This document shows positions 34,001 through 42,314 of a DNA stretch of 64,000 nucleotides, in pieces; within the stretch, counting starts at the first letter, position 1; each line of letters starts with the position of its first letter. The notes below the pieces were generated by a model. The model saw only the letters and a program-made list of their open reading frames with translations. It ran no database searches and was not told where the DNA came from. The stretch lies in contig BQKZ01000114.1 of NCBI GenBank assembly GCA_036244855.1, positions 85,284 to 149,283 of the forward strand, given 5' to 3'. The DNA comes from Temnopleurus reevesii (Eukaryota; Echinodermata; Echinoidea; Temnopleuroida; Temnopleuridae). The translations under genes and the position numbers were made by a program.

Positions 34001-37000
34001 GGTGCGTTTCGATCAACTGCAACTTGCGATCAATTGCAACTTTTGAGCAACACCCTCTTTGAGGAACAAAATTATTCCTCATCCCCCTCATCCCCCTAAA
34101 ATTGTGTTTTACTTAATGTTTTTTCATCTCTCCAATCTCAATTACTTTTTTCATTCCGTTTCAGAGTAAAGAAACTGTAGCAGAGAACAGGATACGTTTC
34201 ATGTCTTTCTTAGGCATTGGAAGAGACAGCAGGTAAGCAAAGTGCGAGGGTGAAATATCCCTTCTTATTTGTGAAAAAATTGTGATGTTAATTCACCTTC
34301 ATTAGGTTTTTCAAAAAATTTTATGTATGTTTATTGGGATCTATTTTACAAGCGATCACATTATGTACAATATGAACAATAATTAAAAAGGAATAACATA
34401 GAAATAACAATAACAAAAAAGAGTGATGACAAGAATCAACAACTATTGAAAGCATCCCAGATCAGAGTTGCCAACCATTCCATTTTCTATTTGATAAATG
34501 GAATTTGTTCTTCTGTAAATTCAATGTATATTTCCTGATTGAATGACTTAGCAGATTATTTTTCAGCATTTTGTCTCATAGAAAGTGCTTAGTTCAGCCA
34601 TTATATTTTCTTGGGCATTAATTTATGTATATTTCCACTTCTTTATCCGCCGCACAAGGTATGATCTTTGCTACAAATACATTTTACAGCTATTTTTACC
34701 CCTGCTTAAATGAGTTTGGGGGTTAAATTTCAGATAATCAAAAAAGCCATCTTTTTTGCATCACAAATCATTATCCACTTTTCTTTGATATTCCCTTTTT
34801 ACCAATGTTAATATATACTTCTTACTTATGCTTATTAATATATTTCAAGGATTCTTGCAAAGGGATTCTGTTTTAATTGATATCATCTTTAAACTCACTA
34901 GAAAGAAACAAAAATATAGAATCACTTCCCAGACTTGTGTTACATGAATGTATTCGCCACATGCCAGGTGGCTGTGATGAATGAACCAAGCTTTATTCCT
35001 CTCTCTCTGACTTTGAAATCAAATAGCCCCACCGAGCTATAAAGTTGCATCATGGGTAAAATAAGACGTTGCTTGAGTGTAGCGAGGGAGTTATGTCGGA
35101 GAAGAATGGGATTTGACAGAATGAGGGCATCTTATTTTGCCGAGATGATGCTCGTAATCTGATAGATTGCCGTGTAGCCTAAATCCAGCACTATCAATTG
35201 TCTGGGAACTGCATTACATTAATGGTAGTGGGGAATTATTTATTAAGAGTAAAGTTAAAGACATTGTTCAACATTGTTTTCGTTTGAAAAATTCTCAACT
35301 GTCAGATTCTATGCTACTTAATTGGTTGATGGTGTACATAAACTAGGTTTATATCAGGCATCGAAATTAACGTTTAGTATTTTTTTTTAAGAAAGAAAAA
35401 AAGAGTAGAATTAAAAATATAACCTTCATAGACACTCTGTGCAGTTATAAAGTGACAATGAACACTTTATTCAATTTTCATGCTAGTGCCTGTGTAATTT
35501 TGTTCTGTTTTTGGCATTCTTTTTTGCTTTTTCATCAAACTGAATATCATAACATAGGTCAGGCTGGTTGATTTGATGACTTTTTTAACCGACAAAATCT
35601 TAATGCATGACAGTTTCTTTAATCATGCTGTGTGTGAGAGTCTTGCAACATTCATGTTTTGCTGTCGGAGATCAAATCCAGTTATATTAATGGTCTGGAA
35701 ACCGCATTACATTTTAGTGGGGCATTATTTATTTATAATGATTTGAGTTGAATGATTCTATGTGTGAGAATGGATTCTTGCAACGTTCATTGTTGGCTGT
35801 CAAAGATAAAATCCAGTGTCTGGAAACTGCATTTCATGTTAGTGGGGCATTATTTATCAAGATGAGACTTAAGAAAGAGTTTGTTTGTCAAATTGCAGTC
35901 TGGCAACATTCAATTAGAGCCCTCGGAGACAGAATGAATAAATTGCTTGATCAAATAGCATTTCATTTTTATATTCAATGACGTTCAGACGGTCTACCCA
36001 CCATATTAGATTAAATTGATTTTGTTTGCAACATGCAATTGATCGCAACTTTCAGCAACACTATATGAAATGTAACATTGTATTTATGTTAATAATCTTG
36101 AGACCACATTAGATTGATCGTAGTGGGGCATCATTTATAGATTAGACTTGAATGAGTCTCTTTGTCAAAATGCAGTCTGGCAGCATTTGCTTGGGGTACT
36201 CAGAGACAACATGAATTGATATCTCAATCAAATAGCATTTTTATATTTAATGACATTTAGTCTTCCTGCCATTTTACGTTAAATTGATTTTTATTGCAAC
36301 TTGCAATGGGTCGCAACTTTTAAGCAACAATTTATATGAAACCTATTATTGTATGTATATTAATGATCTTGGAACACTTTGAGTACATCATGTGTATCGG
36401 AAAGAACAAGTTGCAATGTAATATGTTTGTTTTAAGCACTCCTTAATATTAGTAATATTATTATTACTACTTCAGTTATATTCTTATCAATCCTTTTTGT
36501 ATGTTCCAGGCACTTTGCATACATCATGTGTATTGGAAAGAAGAAGTTCCAGTGGCATGTGTTTGCCCTTGAATACATGTGCTTGGCAGGAGGCAGAATT
36601 TCTTGATTTTGAAGGAAATCTGGTTCAATTTTATAACTCCACAAGGGTTTTAAAAAAATCCAAAATGGTCCTTTTCTTGAATTTTAGTATTATTCTCCTC
36701 CAAAATTTTATATTGTTGTATTTTCCAGGCACTTTGCCTACATCATGTGCATCGGAAAGAGCAAGTTCCAGTGTCACGTGTTTGCGTGTGAGCACTCCGC
36801 TGGGGGTCTAGCCAAGGCAGTCGAGGCAGCATGCAAGGTATGTCTAGAAATCTCATTCCTATATCAGGCCATTCCGCGACGTGCGTGACTAAAATAATTA
36901 CAAATCTTCAATTAAATCAGGACATCATGTCATAAAGGTTTGCGATTGATTGCTGATTTGATAGAGTGATTCTGATTTGTCACTGGTGAGGCTATTGAAA

Positions 37001-40000
37001 GATCTTGATTGGCCAGTTTCATTAGCAACCAATTGCAACATTTTTGTTATAAGCCCCTGATCCCTAGAAATACTAAGATTAATACTAATTTATTTTTGTA
37101 ATCTCTCATCAGAAAATCTTTCTTGGAGTCCACAATAGCCAAGTTTAGTGTGAGTGGTCAAAAGGGATAATAGATTTGAGTGACTTCATACAAAAACTTT
37201 AGATTTTGAACTAAAATATCATCTCAAAGTTCCTGTGAATTTTATAATATGGGTATGGATCTGTCGATATGACAAAATTTTATGACTATATTTGATTGAA
37301 GATTTGTCACTTTTTCAGTCATACACATGACCAAGAATTGCCAAGTAAATAATGTATGGGGTATTTGTATATAGAATACCTACATTCAAGCCCCTCTTTT
37401 AGGAAAAAAAAATCAAAATTTTCAAAGGCCAGATCATATTTCTTCCTATCAGTGAAAGGGCAAATTAATCATTTTCATACAGTTCATGAAACATCCCCAC
37501 AGATATTTTGTTTTACACCTTTACCATTTTCTATGCACAAATAATTTTGTTCATTTGCATACCATGAATGGCATATAACAGAAAAAATCATTTGCTGCAT
37601 GTATGTACTGTAGCACATAAATCATTTTAATCTGTGAAATTTAAGTGAAAACAATAAGTCAAGTTAGACTTCGTTTATGAACTATTATAAAATGTTCTTT
37701 TATAACTTTTGATATTATTTATGTACCTAAAAATCTTAACATTCATCTTGAAATTGTAAACTCACAATCATCATATTATGGGATTAATATTTATTTCTAT
37801 AAGGAATTCAAAGTTAAGATGTATTGAATTTTCATTCTGACAATTGGTAAGTCAAAAACATTGTCATTTTTGTTTTTAAGCATTGAAGTACTCATGTAGA
37901 AGAATGAGTTTTAATCCGTTACCAATAAAATAAAATTTCAATATTATATTTTTTTATGTAATATAAGTCCTCTTTATTAATTGCTATAAAATCTCATATC
38001 TGAAGGAGGGTCCCACACATTGCAAGCGGTATCTTTCTTTAAATATGAAGTGACCTGTTTTTTTATATTTTATTATTGTATTTCTTTTGTACAGGGCCCC
38101 CAGCTAGAACAGTACTTTGAGTACTGACGGGGCTACCCGGTTGAATTAAGATTTAATAAATAAATAAATAACAAAAATAATGATAATACAAATTAATCAT
38201 TTAATGTTAGATTGCCACATCAAAATGTTAAGGCTAACATTGTGAATATTGCATTCTACTGGCAGGTGTTTCATTTTTTCAATATTTGTTGTGCAAATTT
38301 TCCACTGCAAATAAAGCCCTTGTAATGTTCCATAATTTTGAAAGCTATTATTTATGTGCCATATATCCCGCAGTCCTACCACCGCTCTATCGGAAGCCCA
38401 AGAACAGAAACAATTGCCCTTGAGGTAATACACATTATGAAGAGTGCTGCTAACAAAACCACCAAACATGACGTGAGAAACCCTAAAATTCATCTCCGTG
38501 TCATCCGTTTCGAGTCTCGTCCTTTTTATTTTTCATCTTCTCTCTCCCCCCACCAGAAGGGGCTTTCACATAGCCGATGGGCCTGTACAGCGTGTGTTTG
38601 ATGAAAAATGATATCAAATAAAAAGGGGCTTGAAATTGGGTAAATAGCGATACTAAATCTAAAAAAATGTTGAATTAGAGAAAATTGTAAGAGTAATGGG
38701 CAGAATGACATATTTTTGGTAATTTTGGCACTGTTTTTCTTAATTTGATATCTCGTTTACATCATTTTAAGACATTTTTAAAGTAAATTGATGTTGATAC
38801 TGACACAATTGCTTTCACTGAGCCAGTGAGACAGAAAATTTGTGAAAAAGGACAAAGTTTTTTTTACTAAACTAAAAGAGTTTGTTGATAATATTTACCA
38901 GCTATACAGGTTTTCGGTTTAGTTTGTGAAAAAGCCATGAGAGAGTTTTGGTGCATGCCTGCATAATAATTTGTTGAAAAAAAATATTTTGAGTCGTGGT
39001 TGTCGTCCATTTTTGTTCGGCTGGTGTAATATTAAATTGGGATGGTTCTTCTTTTTAATTTTAATTTGTTCAGTTTTTTTACCAATACAGCACTCCTATT
39101 ACCTCAATGACAATTATATTGCTAATGCTATGGAAAATATCTGTTCATTAAGTTGCATTTATAAATTTCATTTCGTCCGCTACTCATCCATTAATTTTCA
39201 GATATAATTTAGCTTGCATTATATCTATATTTCAGTGTATTCTGGTATACATTTTAAAAAGTCCAGTTTCACCTATTGCTTTATAAAGCATGAATTGCCC
39301 TAAATATTTCCCATAAAGCGAGTGGTAAACACTGTATCACCAATCCATCCTCTACTACTTTTTGTTACCTCAGTGACAAAATTTTGTATTTATTTACCAA
39401 TTACATTTTAATAATGTTCGTCAAAGTACAAAAAAATTGGTTCTAATATCTTTTTGTAACCATTAATCCATCTCATTGTGACAACATTCAGAATAGTTTT
39501 TTTTCAAAGTTTTTTCTAGCTGGCTGCAAAGAATTGACCCATAATATGAAGGAGGAAAATAATATTGTATTAAGGATATTGTCTGACAATACATGAAGTC
39601 CTCACAGATTCAAAACAATTTCCCTCTTAAAACCCTTGTTCACTTCGTTTCTCACTGAGCAAACATGTTCGGGAATAGGCTGTATATAACACGATATAAA
39701 CTATTTTAGAAGAATTAACCCGCTTGCGATTGTTGTTTCGGCACAGTTGAATACACGGCATACTGTTCTATTGTCTGTGACCCACTTAACTTTTCGGAAA
39801 TAGTTTATACCTATGTGTTGTCTCATAAAAGGTCAGCCAATATATCAGGATTATTATGTAACATTAATAAGCCTGTCATCTTTATTTCTCTTTCTCTCTT
39901 TTCTATCACTCTTACTCTTGCTTCCCCTCTCCGTTCTCTTTTCATCTATTATAATCATTATTGTTCTGTCTGGTTAGCACCCTCATGTGATTATCATTTT

Positions 40001-41280
40001 CTTTATATTGTAGCTGCGGTATCAGAAGTGTCTGGATGCCAACCCCAAGGGATCCCAAATCAGCTCAGAAAATGGCAAGGTATGATCAATGGTCATGAAA
40101 TTTTAAGAATAATACATGTAGTATAATAATGATAACAGTAATAATAATAATAATAACACTATCTGCGGAAAAAGGGGAATTGGTAAATTGTGTTCTAAAA
40201 GGCGAAAAAAGGCGAAAATATGAATTTGCTCATAACAGTCACAAAAAAATGAATATTTAAAGAAAAATCATCACAGGGACTTCCTTTTGATGTCTTTAAG
40301 TCGTTTATGTATAAAAATACAAGTTTGGAATAAATGTGCATTTTTAAAGATTTTTTGAAAATTTGCATCTTTCAAAATTTTATTATTGGGGTGCCCCCAT
40401 TCCGCAGTTATGCTAACAGTAAATATAACTCCCCCAATTTCGCCATTTTTTTCACCCCTATTCCTTGGACTACATGGTATGTTCCGTTTTCTCACCACGT
40501 AACAGGACCGCCTCTCCCACTACATACCGTAGATGGCGCTATTACGTTACTATTTTCCGAGATGTAGCTTGTGAAAACGCTACGACGAAACGATATTTTC
40601 GCTGTATTGTGGTTTTCCCCTTAAGTGCCCATTTTATAGCACAGAAATGTGCCTTATTCCGCAGATAAGCTAATAATAATAATAATGATTATGATAATGA
40701 TAGTAGTAGTAGTAGTAGTAGTTATAGTAGTAGAAATGGTATAAACAAACAGTATAAGAACAACAAGAACAGCGACAATCAGTCTCATTTATCCATAGCA
40801 GGCACTTTTACTTTAACACACTGTTCTCCCAATGGGCCTTGCAATGAAGTAGGAGTTTATTTTATTACCCTGGATTTAGGCATGCATGTATACAACATGT
40901 GCACATTTTACATGACATTTAGAGTATTCCAGCAGGACGATTCAAGGTGCACAATAAACTAAATTTACTACAACATGGAAACTTATTCCCCAAACTAATG
41001 CCTTAGATGGGATTTGAATCTGTAATTCTCTGGTTTAACATCCATTGATAGGTGGTGAATATCAGCAAAATCGTCCAAGTTGATAATTTTCTGTCTTTTT
41101 TTGTCAGCTTTAGCACCTTCATTTCATCCACACTTTGAAATTCATCCTATTAATTATTGTCTTACTTTCATTTTTTTCCAGACATGGGGCTGCGCAATCA
41201 AGACAGGCATCCAATCCATGTTCACAAAGTTTGGGACCATGAGGATACCCAACAAAGAAGCTCCAATCAGCGCGGTCTAA
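27817..41280 (+). CDS. APBB: Fe65/APBB-family adaptor protein, C-terminal 265 residues (7 exons, 5' end outside window)
   Basis: Join of 27817-28070, 31269-31355, 32472-32587, 34165-34232, 36729-36837, 40014-40079 and 41182-41280. Every intron is GT-AG and the phases fit (1, 1, 0, 2, 0, 0), ending at TAA. The protein starts inside PTB1 at [19 protein letters not shown], runs through a Gln-rich linker, then a full PTB2 ([77 protein letters not shown]) and a short tail ending in SAV. This order and these motifs match the Fe65 family (APBB1-3, worm feh-1), cytosolic/nuclear adaptors whose PTB2 binds the NPxY motif of APP-like receptors. Which vertebrate paralogue it is closest to cannot be said; invertebrates usually have one. 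The WW domain and the start of PTB1 are missing and presumably lie upstream of the window. Confidence 0.92.
28015..28450 (+). pseudogene. Tandem copies of the 3' end and donor of Fe65 exon A
   Basis: The stretch from tgcaaatgaagagtattt through the donor occurs three times. The donors lie at 28071 (real), 28238 and 28404, so the steps are 167 and 166 bp, and the intron sequence after the donor (gcctctcc..ccctgg) is copied too. The copy at about 28180 has a weakened donor (gtattt). The copy at about 28351 keeps the reading frame ([15 protein letters not shown], one A) and a perfect gtaagt donor, but no convincing acceptor precedes it. These are seen directly; calling them non-functional is inference. 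Confidence 0.85.
28505..29935 (+). repeat. Intronic tandem array, unit about 285-300 bp
   Basis: The anchor tttgtgaaacaccacccagg recurs near 28508, 28798, 29097, 29380, 29662 and 29780, the last copy being internally deleted. Each unit also holds cctaaaccaggtagctc, tcacgatgtccttgg and agttcacactt blocks. The part reading ttgaagaacaacttggtaaa..tttgtgaaacacc resembles one arm of the foldback elements at 45091 and 59328, so the array was probably seeded by such an element. No coding potential was seen; open frames through it are not conserved between units. Confidence 0.85.
29936..30655. other. Intron sequence, no recognised feature
   Basis: AT-rich single-copy-looking intron between the 290 bp array and the pyrimidine tract. 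I found no exon, hairpin or repeat here. Confidence 0.5.
30660..31145 (+). repeat. Polypyrimidine tract: (CTT)n and a 38-39 bp CT minisatellite
   Basis: (ctt)n runs from about 30675 to 30770. From about 30975 to 31140 a 38-39 bp unit containing ccctctcccttcctctcttt is repeated about four times. Long open frames across it on both strands are low-complexity Leu/Phe/Ser or Arg/Glu strings and are not genes. It lies just upstream of the acceptor of the next Fe65 exon. Confidence 0.85.
31263..31268 (+). promoter_or_regulatory. Tandem NAGNAG splice acceptor
   Basis: CAGCAG directly before the exon gives two acceptors 3 nt apart. Both keep frame and differ by one residue before VDFPTP. NAGNAG sites are a known source of single-codon splice variants; which is used cannot be told from DNA alone. 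Confidence 0.6.
31269..31355 (+). CDS. APBB: Fe65 exon B: start of PTB2
   Basis: 87 nt encoding [20 protein letters not shown] and STSALKQAG, the first strand and turn of PTB2; the family pattern is V-[DE]-F-P-x-P-K followed by a Y-[LV]-G turn. The acceptor is a doubled cagcag (31263-31268). Using the first cag adds one residue and stays in frame (S-G-V-D instead of C-V-D). The donor is gtaaat. Degenerate copies of this exon follow within the next kilobase. Confidence 0.9.
31455..32345 (+). pseudogene. Series of decayed copies of Fe65 exon B in purine-rich spacer
   Basis: Recognisable copies lie near 31456-31523 (in-frame TAG), 31744-31811, 31880-31948, 32009-32071, 32169-32193 (mostly deleted) and 32326-32345 (start only). 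The copy at 31744 reads [20 protein letters not shown] then QEG with a gt donor in the same phase as the real exon, but its upstream acceptor region is purine-rich GA repeat. The spacers are variants of ggagagaggtaggga. Confidence 0.85.
31535..31730. repeat. GA-rich minisatellite
   Basis: About 190 bp of imperfect ggagagaggtagggagaga units. It separates copies 1 and 2 of exon B and probably expanded together with them. Confidence 0.8.
32472..32587 (+). CDS. APBB: Fe65 exon C: PTB2, helix 1 and next strands
   Basis: 116 nt, entering on a split Gly codon and ending in phase 0 with donor gtatgt. It encodes [14 protein letters not shown] then [15 protein letters not shown] and VTVTSVK. The family equivalent is a G-x-D-V-I/L-N-x-A-[IL]-[ED] helix followed by a E-Q-W-T-P block, a strong Fe65 PTB2 signature. 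Confidence 0.93.
32697..33080 (+). pseudogene. Partial copies of Fe65 exon C
   Basis: The 3' part of exon C recurs at 32699-32765, preceded by an AG acceptor (aaacatag) and followed by donor gtatgc. It reads [20 protein letters not shown] then VK in the ancestral frame. More decayed copies lie near 32860-32935 and 33035-33075. Each is followed by copied intron (gcacctgttgcatgaatctg). Steps between copy ends are about 178, 166 and 144 bp. Spliced in after exon C, the first copy (67 nt) would shift the frame and meet TAA at once in the next exon. Confidence 0.82.
33140..33600. other. Intron sequence; one weak minus-strand open frame
   Basis: Mostly single-copy intron. On the minus strand 33516-33310 is open for 68 codons with mixed composition ([19 protein letters not shown]) but has no recognised family. 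It could be an old transposon fragment or chance. Confidence 0.4.
33641..33700 (+). pseudogene. Frameshifted copy of Fe65 exon D
   Basis: After a very good acceptor (tttctttcccccctttcag) the sequence reads SKETVAEYR like the real exon. A 4-nt net insertion then shifts the frame and the 3' third with the donor is missing. The frame stays open to 33787 but carries nothing recognisable. A still more worn copy (aaactgctgcagaaaattgg) lies at about 33820-33880. Confidence 0.8.
33880..34058. mobile_element. Foldback MITE, GGGTGTTGTTCAAAA family
   Basis: The arms aggtgttgttcaaaa and ttttgagcaacaccct are inverted, with internal ttgcaactgcaattgatcgc-type motifs. The same family occurs at 44077, 55599, 57651 and 58851. 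It sits between an exon D copy and the true exon D; subtracting its ~180 bp restores a ~165 bp step between copies, so it inserted after the duplication. Confidence 0.8.
34165..34232 (+). CDS. APBB: Fe65 exon D: PTB2 central strand
   Basis: 68 nt after a pyrimidine-rich acceptor (ccgtttcag), donor gtaagc. It reads [20 protein letters not shown] then DS and part of R. The R-I/V-R-F-[LM]-S-F-[ML]-G-[IV]-G-[RK]-D block is highly diagnostic for Fe65 PTB2. Confidence 0.92.
34233..35190. other. Intron sequence with one GC-richer island
   Basis: No exon found. About 34970-35180 is of higher complexity and GC than its surroundings and not visibly repeated; it could be conserved regulatory DNA, but nothing specific supports that. 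Confidence 0.35.
35195..36370. repeat. Nested tandem repeats in the intron before exon E
   Basis: A block of type ctggaaactgcattacat..agtggggcattatttat recurs near 35200, 35693, 35818 and 36107, and gtctggcaacattcaatt..ggagacagaatgaat near 35898 and 36174. The last two units (about 275 bp) also carry a fragment resembling the TTGCAACT foldback family (36031-36065, 36297-36335). The array runs straight into the duplicated exon E copies. Confidence 0.75.
35253..35505 (-). mobile_element. Dispersed foldback element, family of positions 85-459 (partial)
   Basis: The left end gttaaagacattgttcaaca is the reverse complement of the right end of the elements at 85-459 and 3247-3470, and similarity continues through ctatgctacttaattggttg and aaactag. 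It lies in the opposite orientation. Confidence 0.6.
36374..36640 (+). pseudogene. Two decayed copies of Fe65 exon E
   Basis: The copy at 36374-36430 reads like CACTTTGAGTACATCATGTG and loses similarity after about 50 bp. The copy at 36510-36605 keeps the acceptor (tgttccag) and reads [19 protein letters not shown] before indels and a TGA; a Trp replaces the Cys seen in the real exon (QCHVF). The real exon starts at 36729. Starts are 136 and 219 bp apart. Confidence 0.85.
36729..36837 (+). CDS. APBB: Fe65 exon E: PTB2 last strands and start of C-terminal helix
   Basis: 109 nt, acceptor ttttccag, donor gtatgt. It encodes [20 protein letters not shown], then [16 protein letters not shown]. The F-A-[FY]-I-M and C-H-x-F-x-C-E motifs followed by the helix A-V-x-A-A-C are Fe65 PTB2 signatures; this helix and the adjacent strand form the groove for the NPxY peptide. 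Confidence 0.94.
36838..38090. other. Intron E, first part: AT-rich, little structure
   Basis: Only a short fragment resembling the TTGCAACT foldback family (about 36984-37055, gattggccagtttcattagc) and otherwise unstructured AT-rich intron. No exon-like segment found. Confidence 0.45.
38091..38190 (+). mobile_element. 3' end of a LINE-type retrotransposon with (AATA)n tail
   Basis: tactgacggggctacccggt followed by tgaattaagatttaataaat and an (aata)n tail looks like the short conserved 3' end of 5'-truncated CR1/L2-type non-LTR elements. Only the end is present. The family is a judgement from general appearance. Confidence 0.5.
38374..38424 (+). other. Exon-like 51-nt segment inside intron E
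   Basis: It is bounded by ccgcag and gtaata, is 17 codons long in the phase needed (0/0), contains no stop ([17 protein letters not shown]) and is richer in GC than its surroundings. If used it would put 17 residues between AACK and LRYQ, in the middle of the PTB2 helix, which no Fe65 protein I know has. The acceptor pyrimidine tract is poor. More likely a cryptic exon or foreign fragment. Confidence 0.25.
38430..40010. other. Intron E, second part
   Basis: AT-rich intron. 39885-39950 is a short pyrimidine-rich stretch leading toward the next acceptor. No other feature recognised. Confidence 0.45.
40014..40079 (+). CDS. APBB: Fe65 exon F: end of PTB2 helix
   Basis: 66 nt, exactly 22 codons, acceptor atattgtag, donor gtatga. 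It encodes [20 protein letters not shown] then GK. L-R-Y-Q-K-C-L is nearly invariant at the end of the PTB2 helix in Fe65 proteins, and D-A-[NR] also fits. Confidence 0.94.
40134..40740. mobile_element. Non-autonomous element with TATCTGCGGAA termini in an (ATA)/(TAG) microsatellite
   Basis: tatctgcggaaaaagg at 40159 and ccttattccgcagataa at about 40652-40668 are inverted ends of a ~510 bp segment; a third match (cattccgcagttatgc) lies inside at about 40397. It is flanked on the left by (ata)n and on the right by (taa)n and (tag)n repeats, which suggests insertion into a microsatellite. No coding capacity. Confidence 0.6.
40858..41040 (-). mobile_element. Worn tRNA-SINE fragment
   Basis: ttattaccctggatttaggc at the left and ccttagatgggatttgaatc at the right follow the layout of the SINE at 10032-10352, with heavy divergence in between. 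The tRNA-like promoter is no longer readable. Confidence 0.4.
41182..41280 (+). CDS. APBB: Fe65 exon G: C-terminal tail and stop
   Basis: 99 nt including TAA, after acceptor tttttttccag. It encodes [20 protein letters not shown] then [12 protein letters not shown]. The K-x-G-[IV]-x-S-[ML]-x-x-x-[FL] pattern matches the short helix that follows PTB2 in Fe65 proteins. The final SAV could be a weak class of PDZ ligand, which is only a suggestion. Confidence 0.92.
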   Translation, partial: TWGCAIKTGIQSMFTKFGTMRIPNKEAPISAV

Positions 41281-41957
41281 AATCATCCACTACGCGACGA
41301 TGCGTTGCTAAGCAACCAAGAAGATCATGCAATTCAACTGAAGTGATTGTAAACTTATCATCAAGAAAAGCTAACAAAAACTTTTGGAAATTGGTGTCAT
41401 GCACTAATCAGATGAATTTAGAGAGAGAAGGTGATTTGGATGTTGGATTACGAGAGGGAATTGTAGATACGGCAATATCTATTCAAAAGCAGATCGATAA
41501 CAACGAAGCACGCTGCAATACAACGTATATATATATATACACACGATAATTGGAAGTCAGCAGTGTTCGCTATTCAACGTTACAAGACATTTTTCTTTGA
41601 CTATATACTCATTACATTCTATACATATTGTGTGCTATTGTGATTATGATGATAATATTTAGGATGAGAATATTGAGGGGTGCAGTGTTTTTGTAATTAT
41701 GATGCTCGTGAGGATAAGATGTGTGTATGATATCTAAAGAAAGAGTGAGATATGATCATGTATGTTTATATAAACTATGACGCTCTGATTTGTAAAGGAT
41801 GAAATGTACCAGTGTATTGAAAACCGATGGGTTCATGTATGTCGAGGAGAAAAAGTTGAAATATTTGTAAGTAGAATGATCACAAATGTAATAAATTACA
41901 AAAAAAATGTAATAATATGAATCAGAATTGTACAGCTTGTACTCAAAACAAAACTCC

Positions 41958-41963
41958 AATAAA
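41958..41963 (+). terminator. Proximal poly(A) signal AATAAA
   Basis: AATAAA 678 nt after the stop codon, with a second one at 41890. It could give a short 3' UTR, but the downstream region is not notably GT-rich. Confidence 0.45.
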
Positions 41964-41966
41964 AGA

Positions 41967-42314
41967 CTAATGGAAAAGAAAATCTGTATTATCCCTTAAT
42001 TCTAGAATAATATACCTGCGGTCAAATTTCCGCAGCTGTACGACAAATCGAATGGGCCGACATTCTTCTGAAATGAACGCCCGAACAACCTGTACATATC
42101 TTTGCACTAGTATTTCAGCTAAAGATGGATTTAATCTGATCAGATATTCATCACTAACTTGTAAGCACTGTGATATATTGTGAGCAATCCATGTCTTATT
42201 TTGTGTTCCGTCTTCATAGAAGGCTATTAAGTGATGTGAGTTTGTATCAAAACAAAAAAGATAATCAAGAGAAAAACTCATATTTATTTCTATCATTCTT
42301 GTAAGTTGTCCCAT
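41967..42314 (-). CDS. Unrecognised 115-codon open frame, antisense to the 3' UTR region
   Basis: The frame is open from ATG at 42314 to TAG, with balanced composition (for example FCFDTNSHHLIAFYEDGTQN and EECRPIRFVVQLRKFDRRYI), unlike the low-complexity frames elsewhere. No family recognised, no promoter or splice sites evident. By a rough estimate one to three frames of this length are expected by chance in 64 kb of such AT-rich DNA, so it may be spurious. Confidence 0.2.
   Translation of the reverse strand: MGQLTRMIEINMSFSLDYLFCFDTNSHHLIAFYEDGTQNKTWIAHNISQCLQVSDEYLIRLNPSLAEILVQRYVQVVRAFISEECRPIRFVVQLRKFDRRYIILELRDNTDFLFH

Noticed and set aside
41157..41549. 130-codon frame overlapping exon G
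   Set aside because: Different frame from the Fe65 reading, no acceptor support; shadow of the real exon plus 3' UTR.
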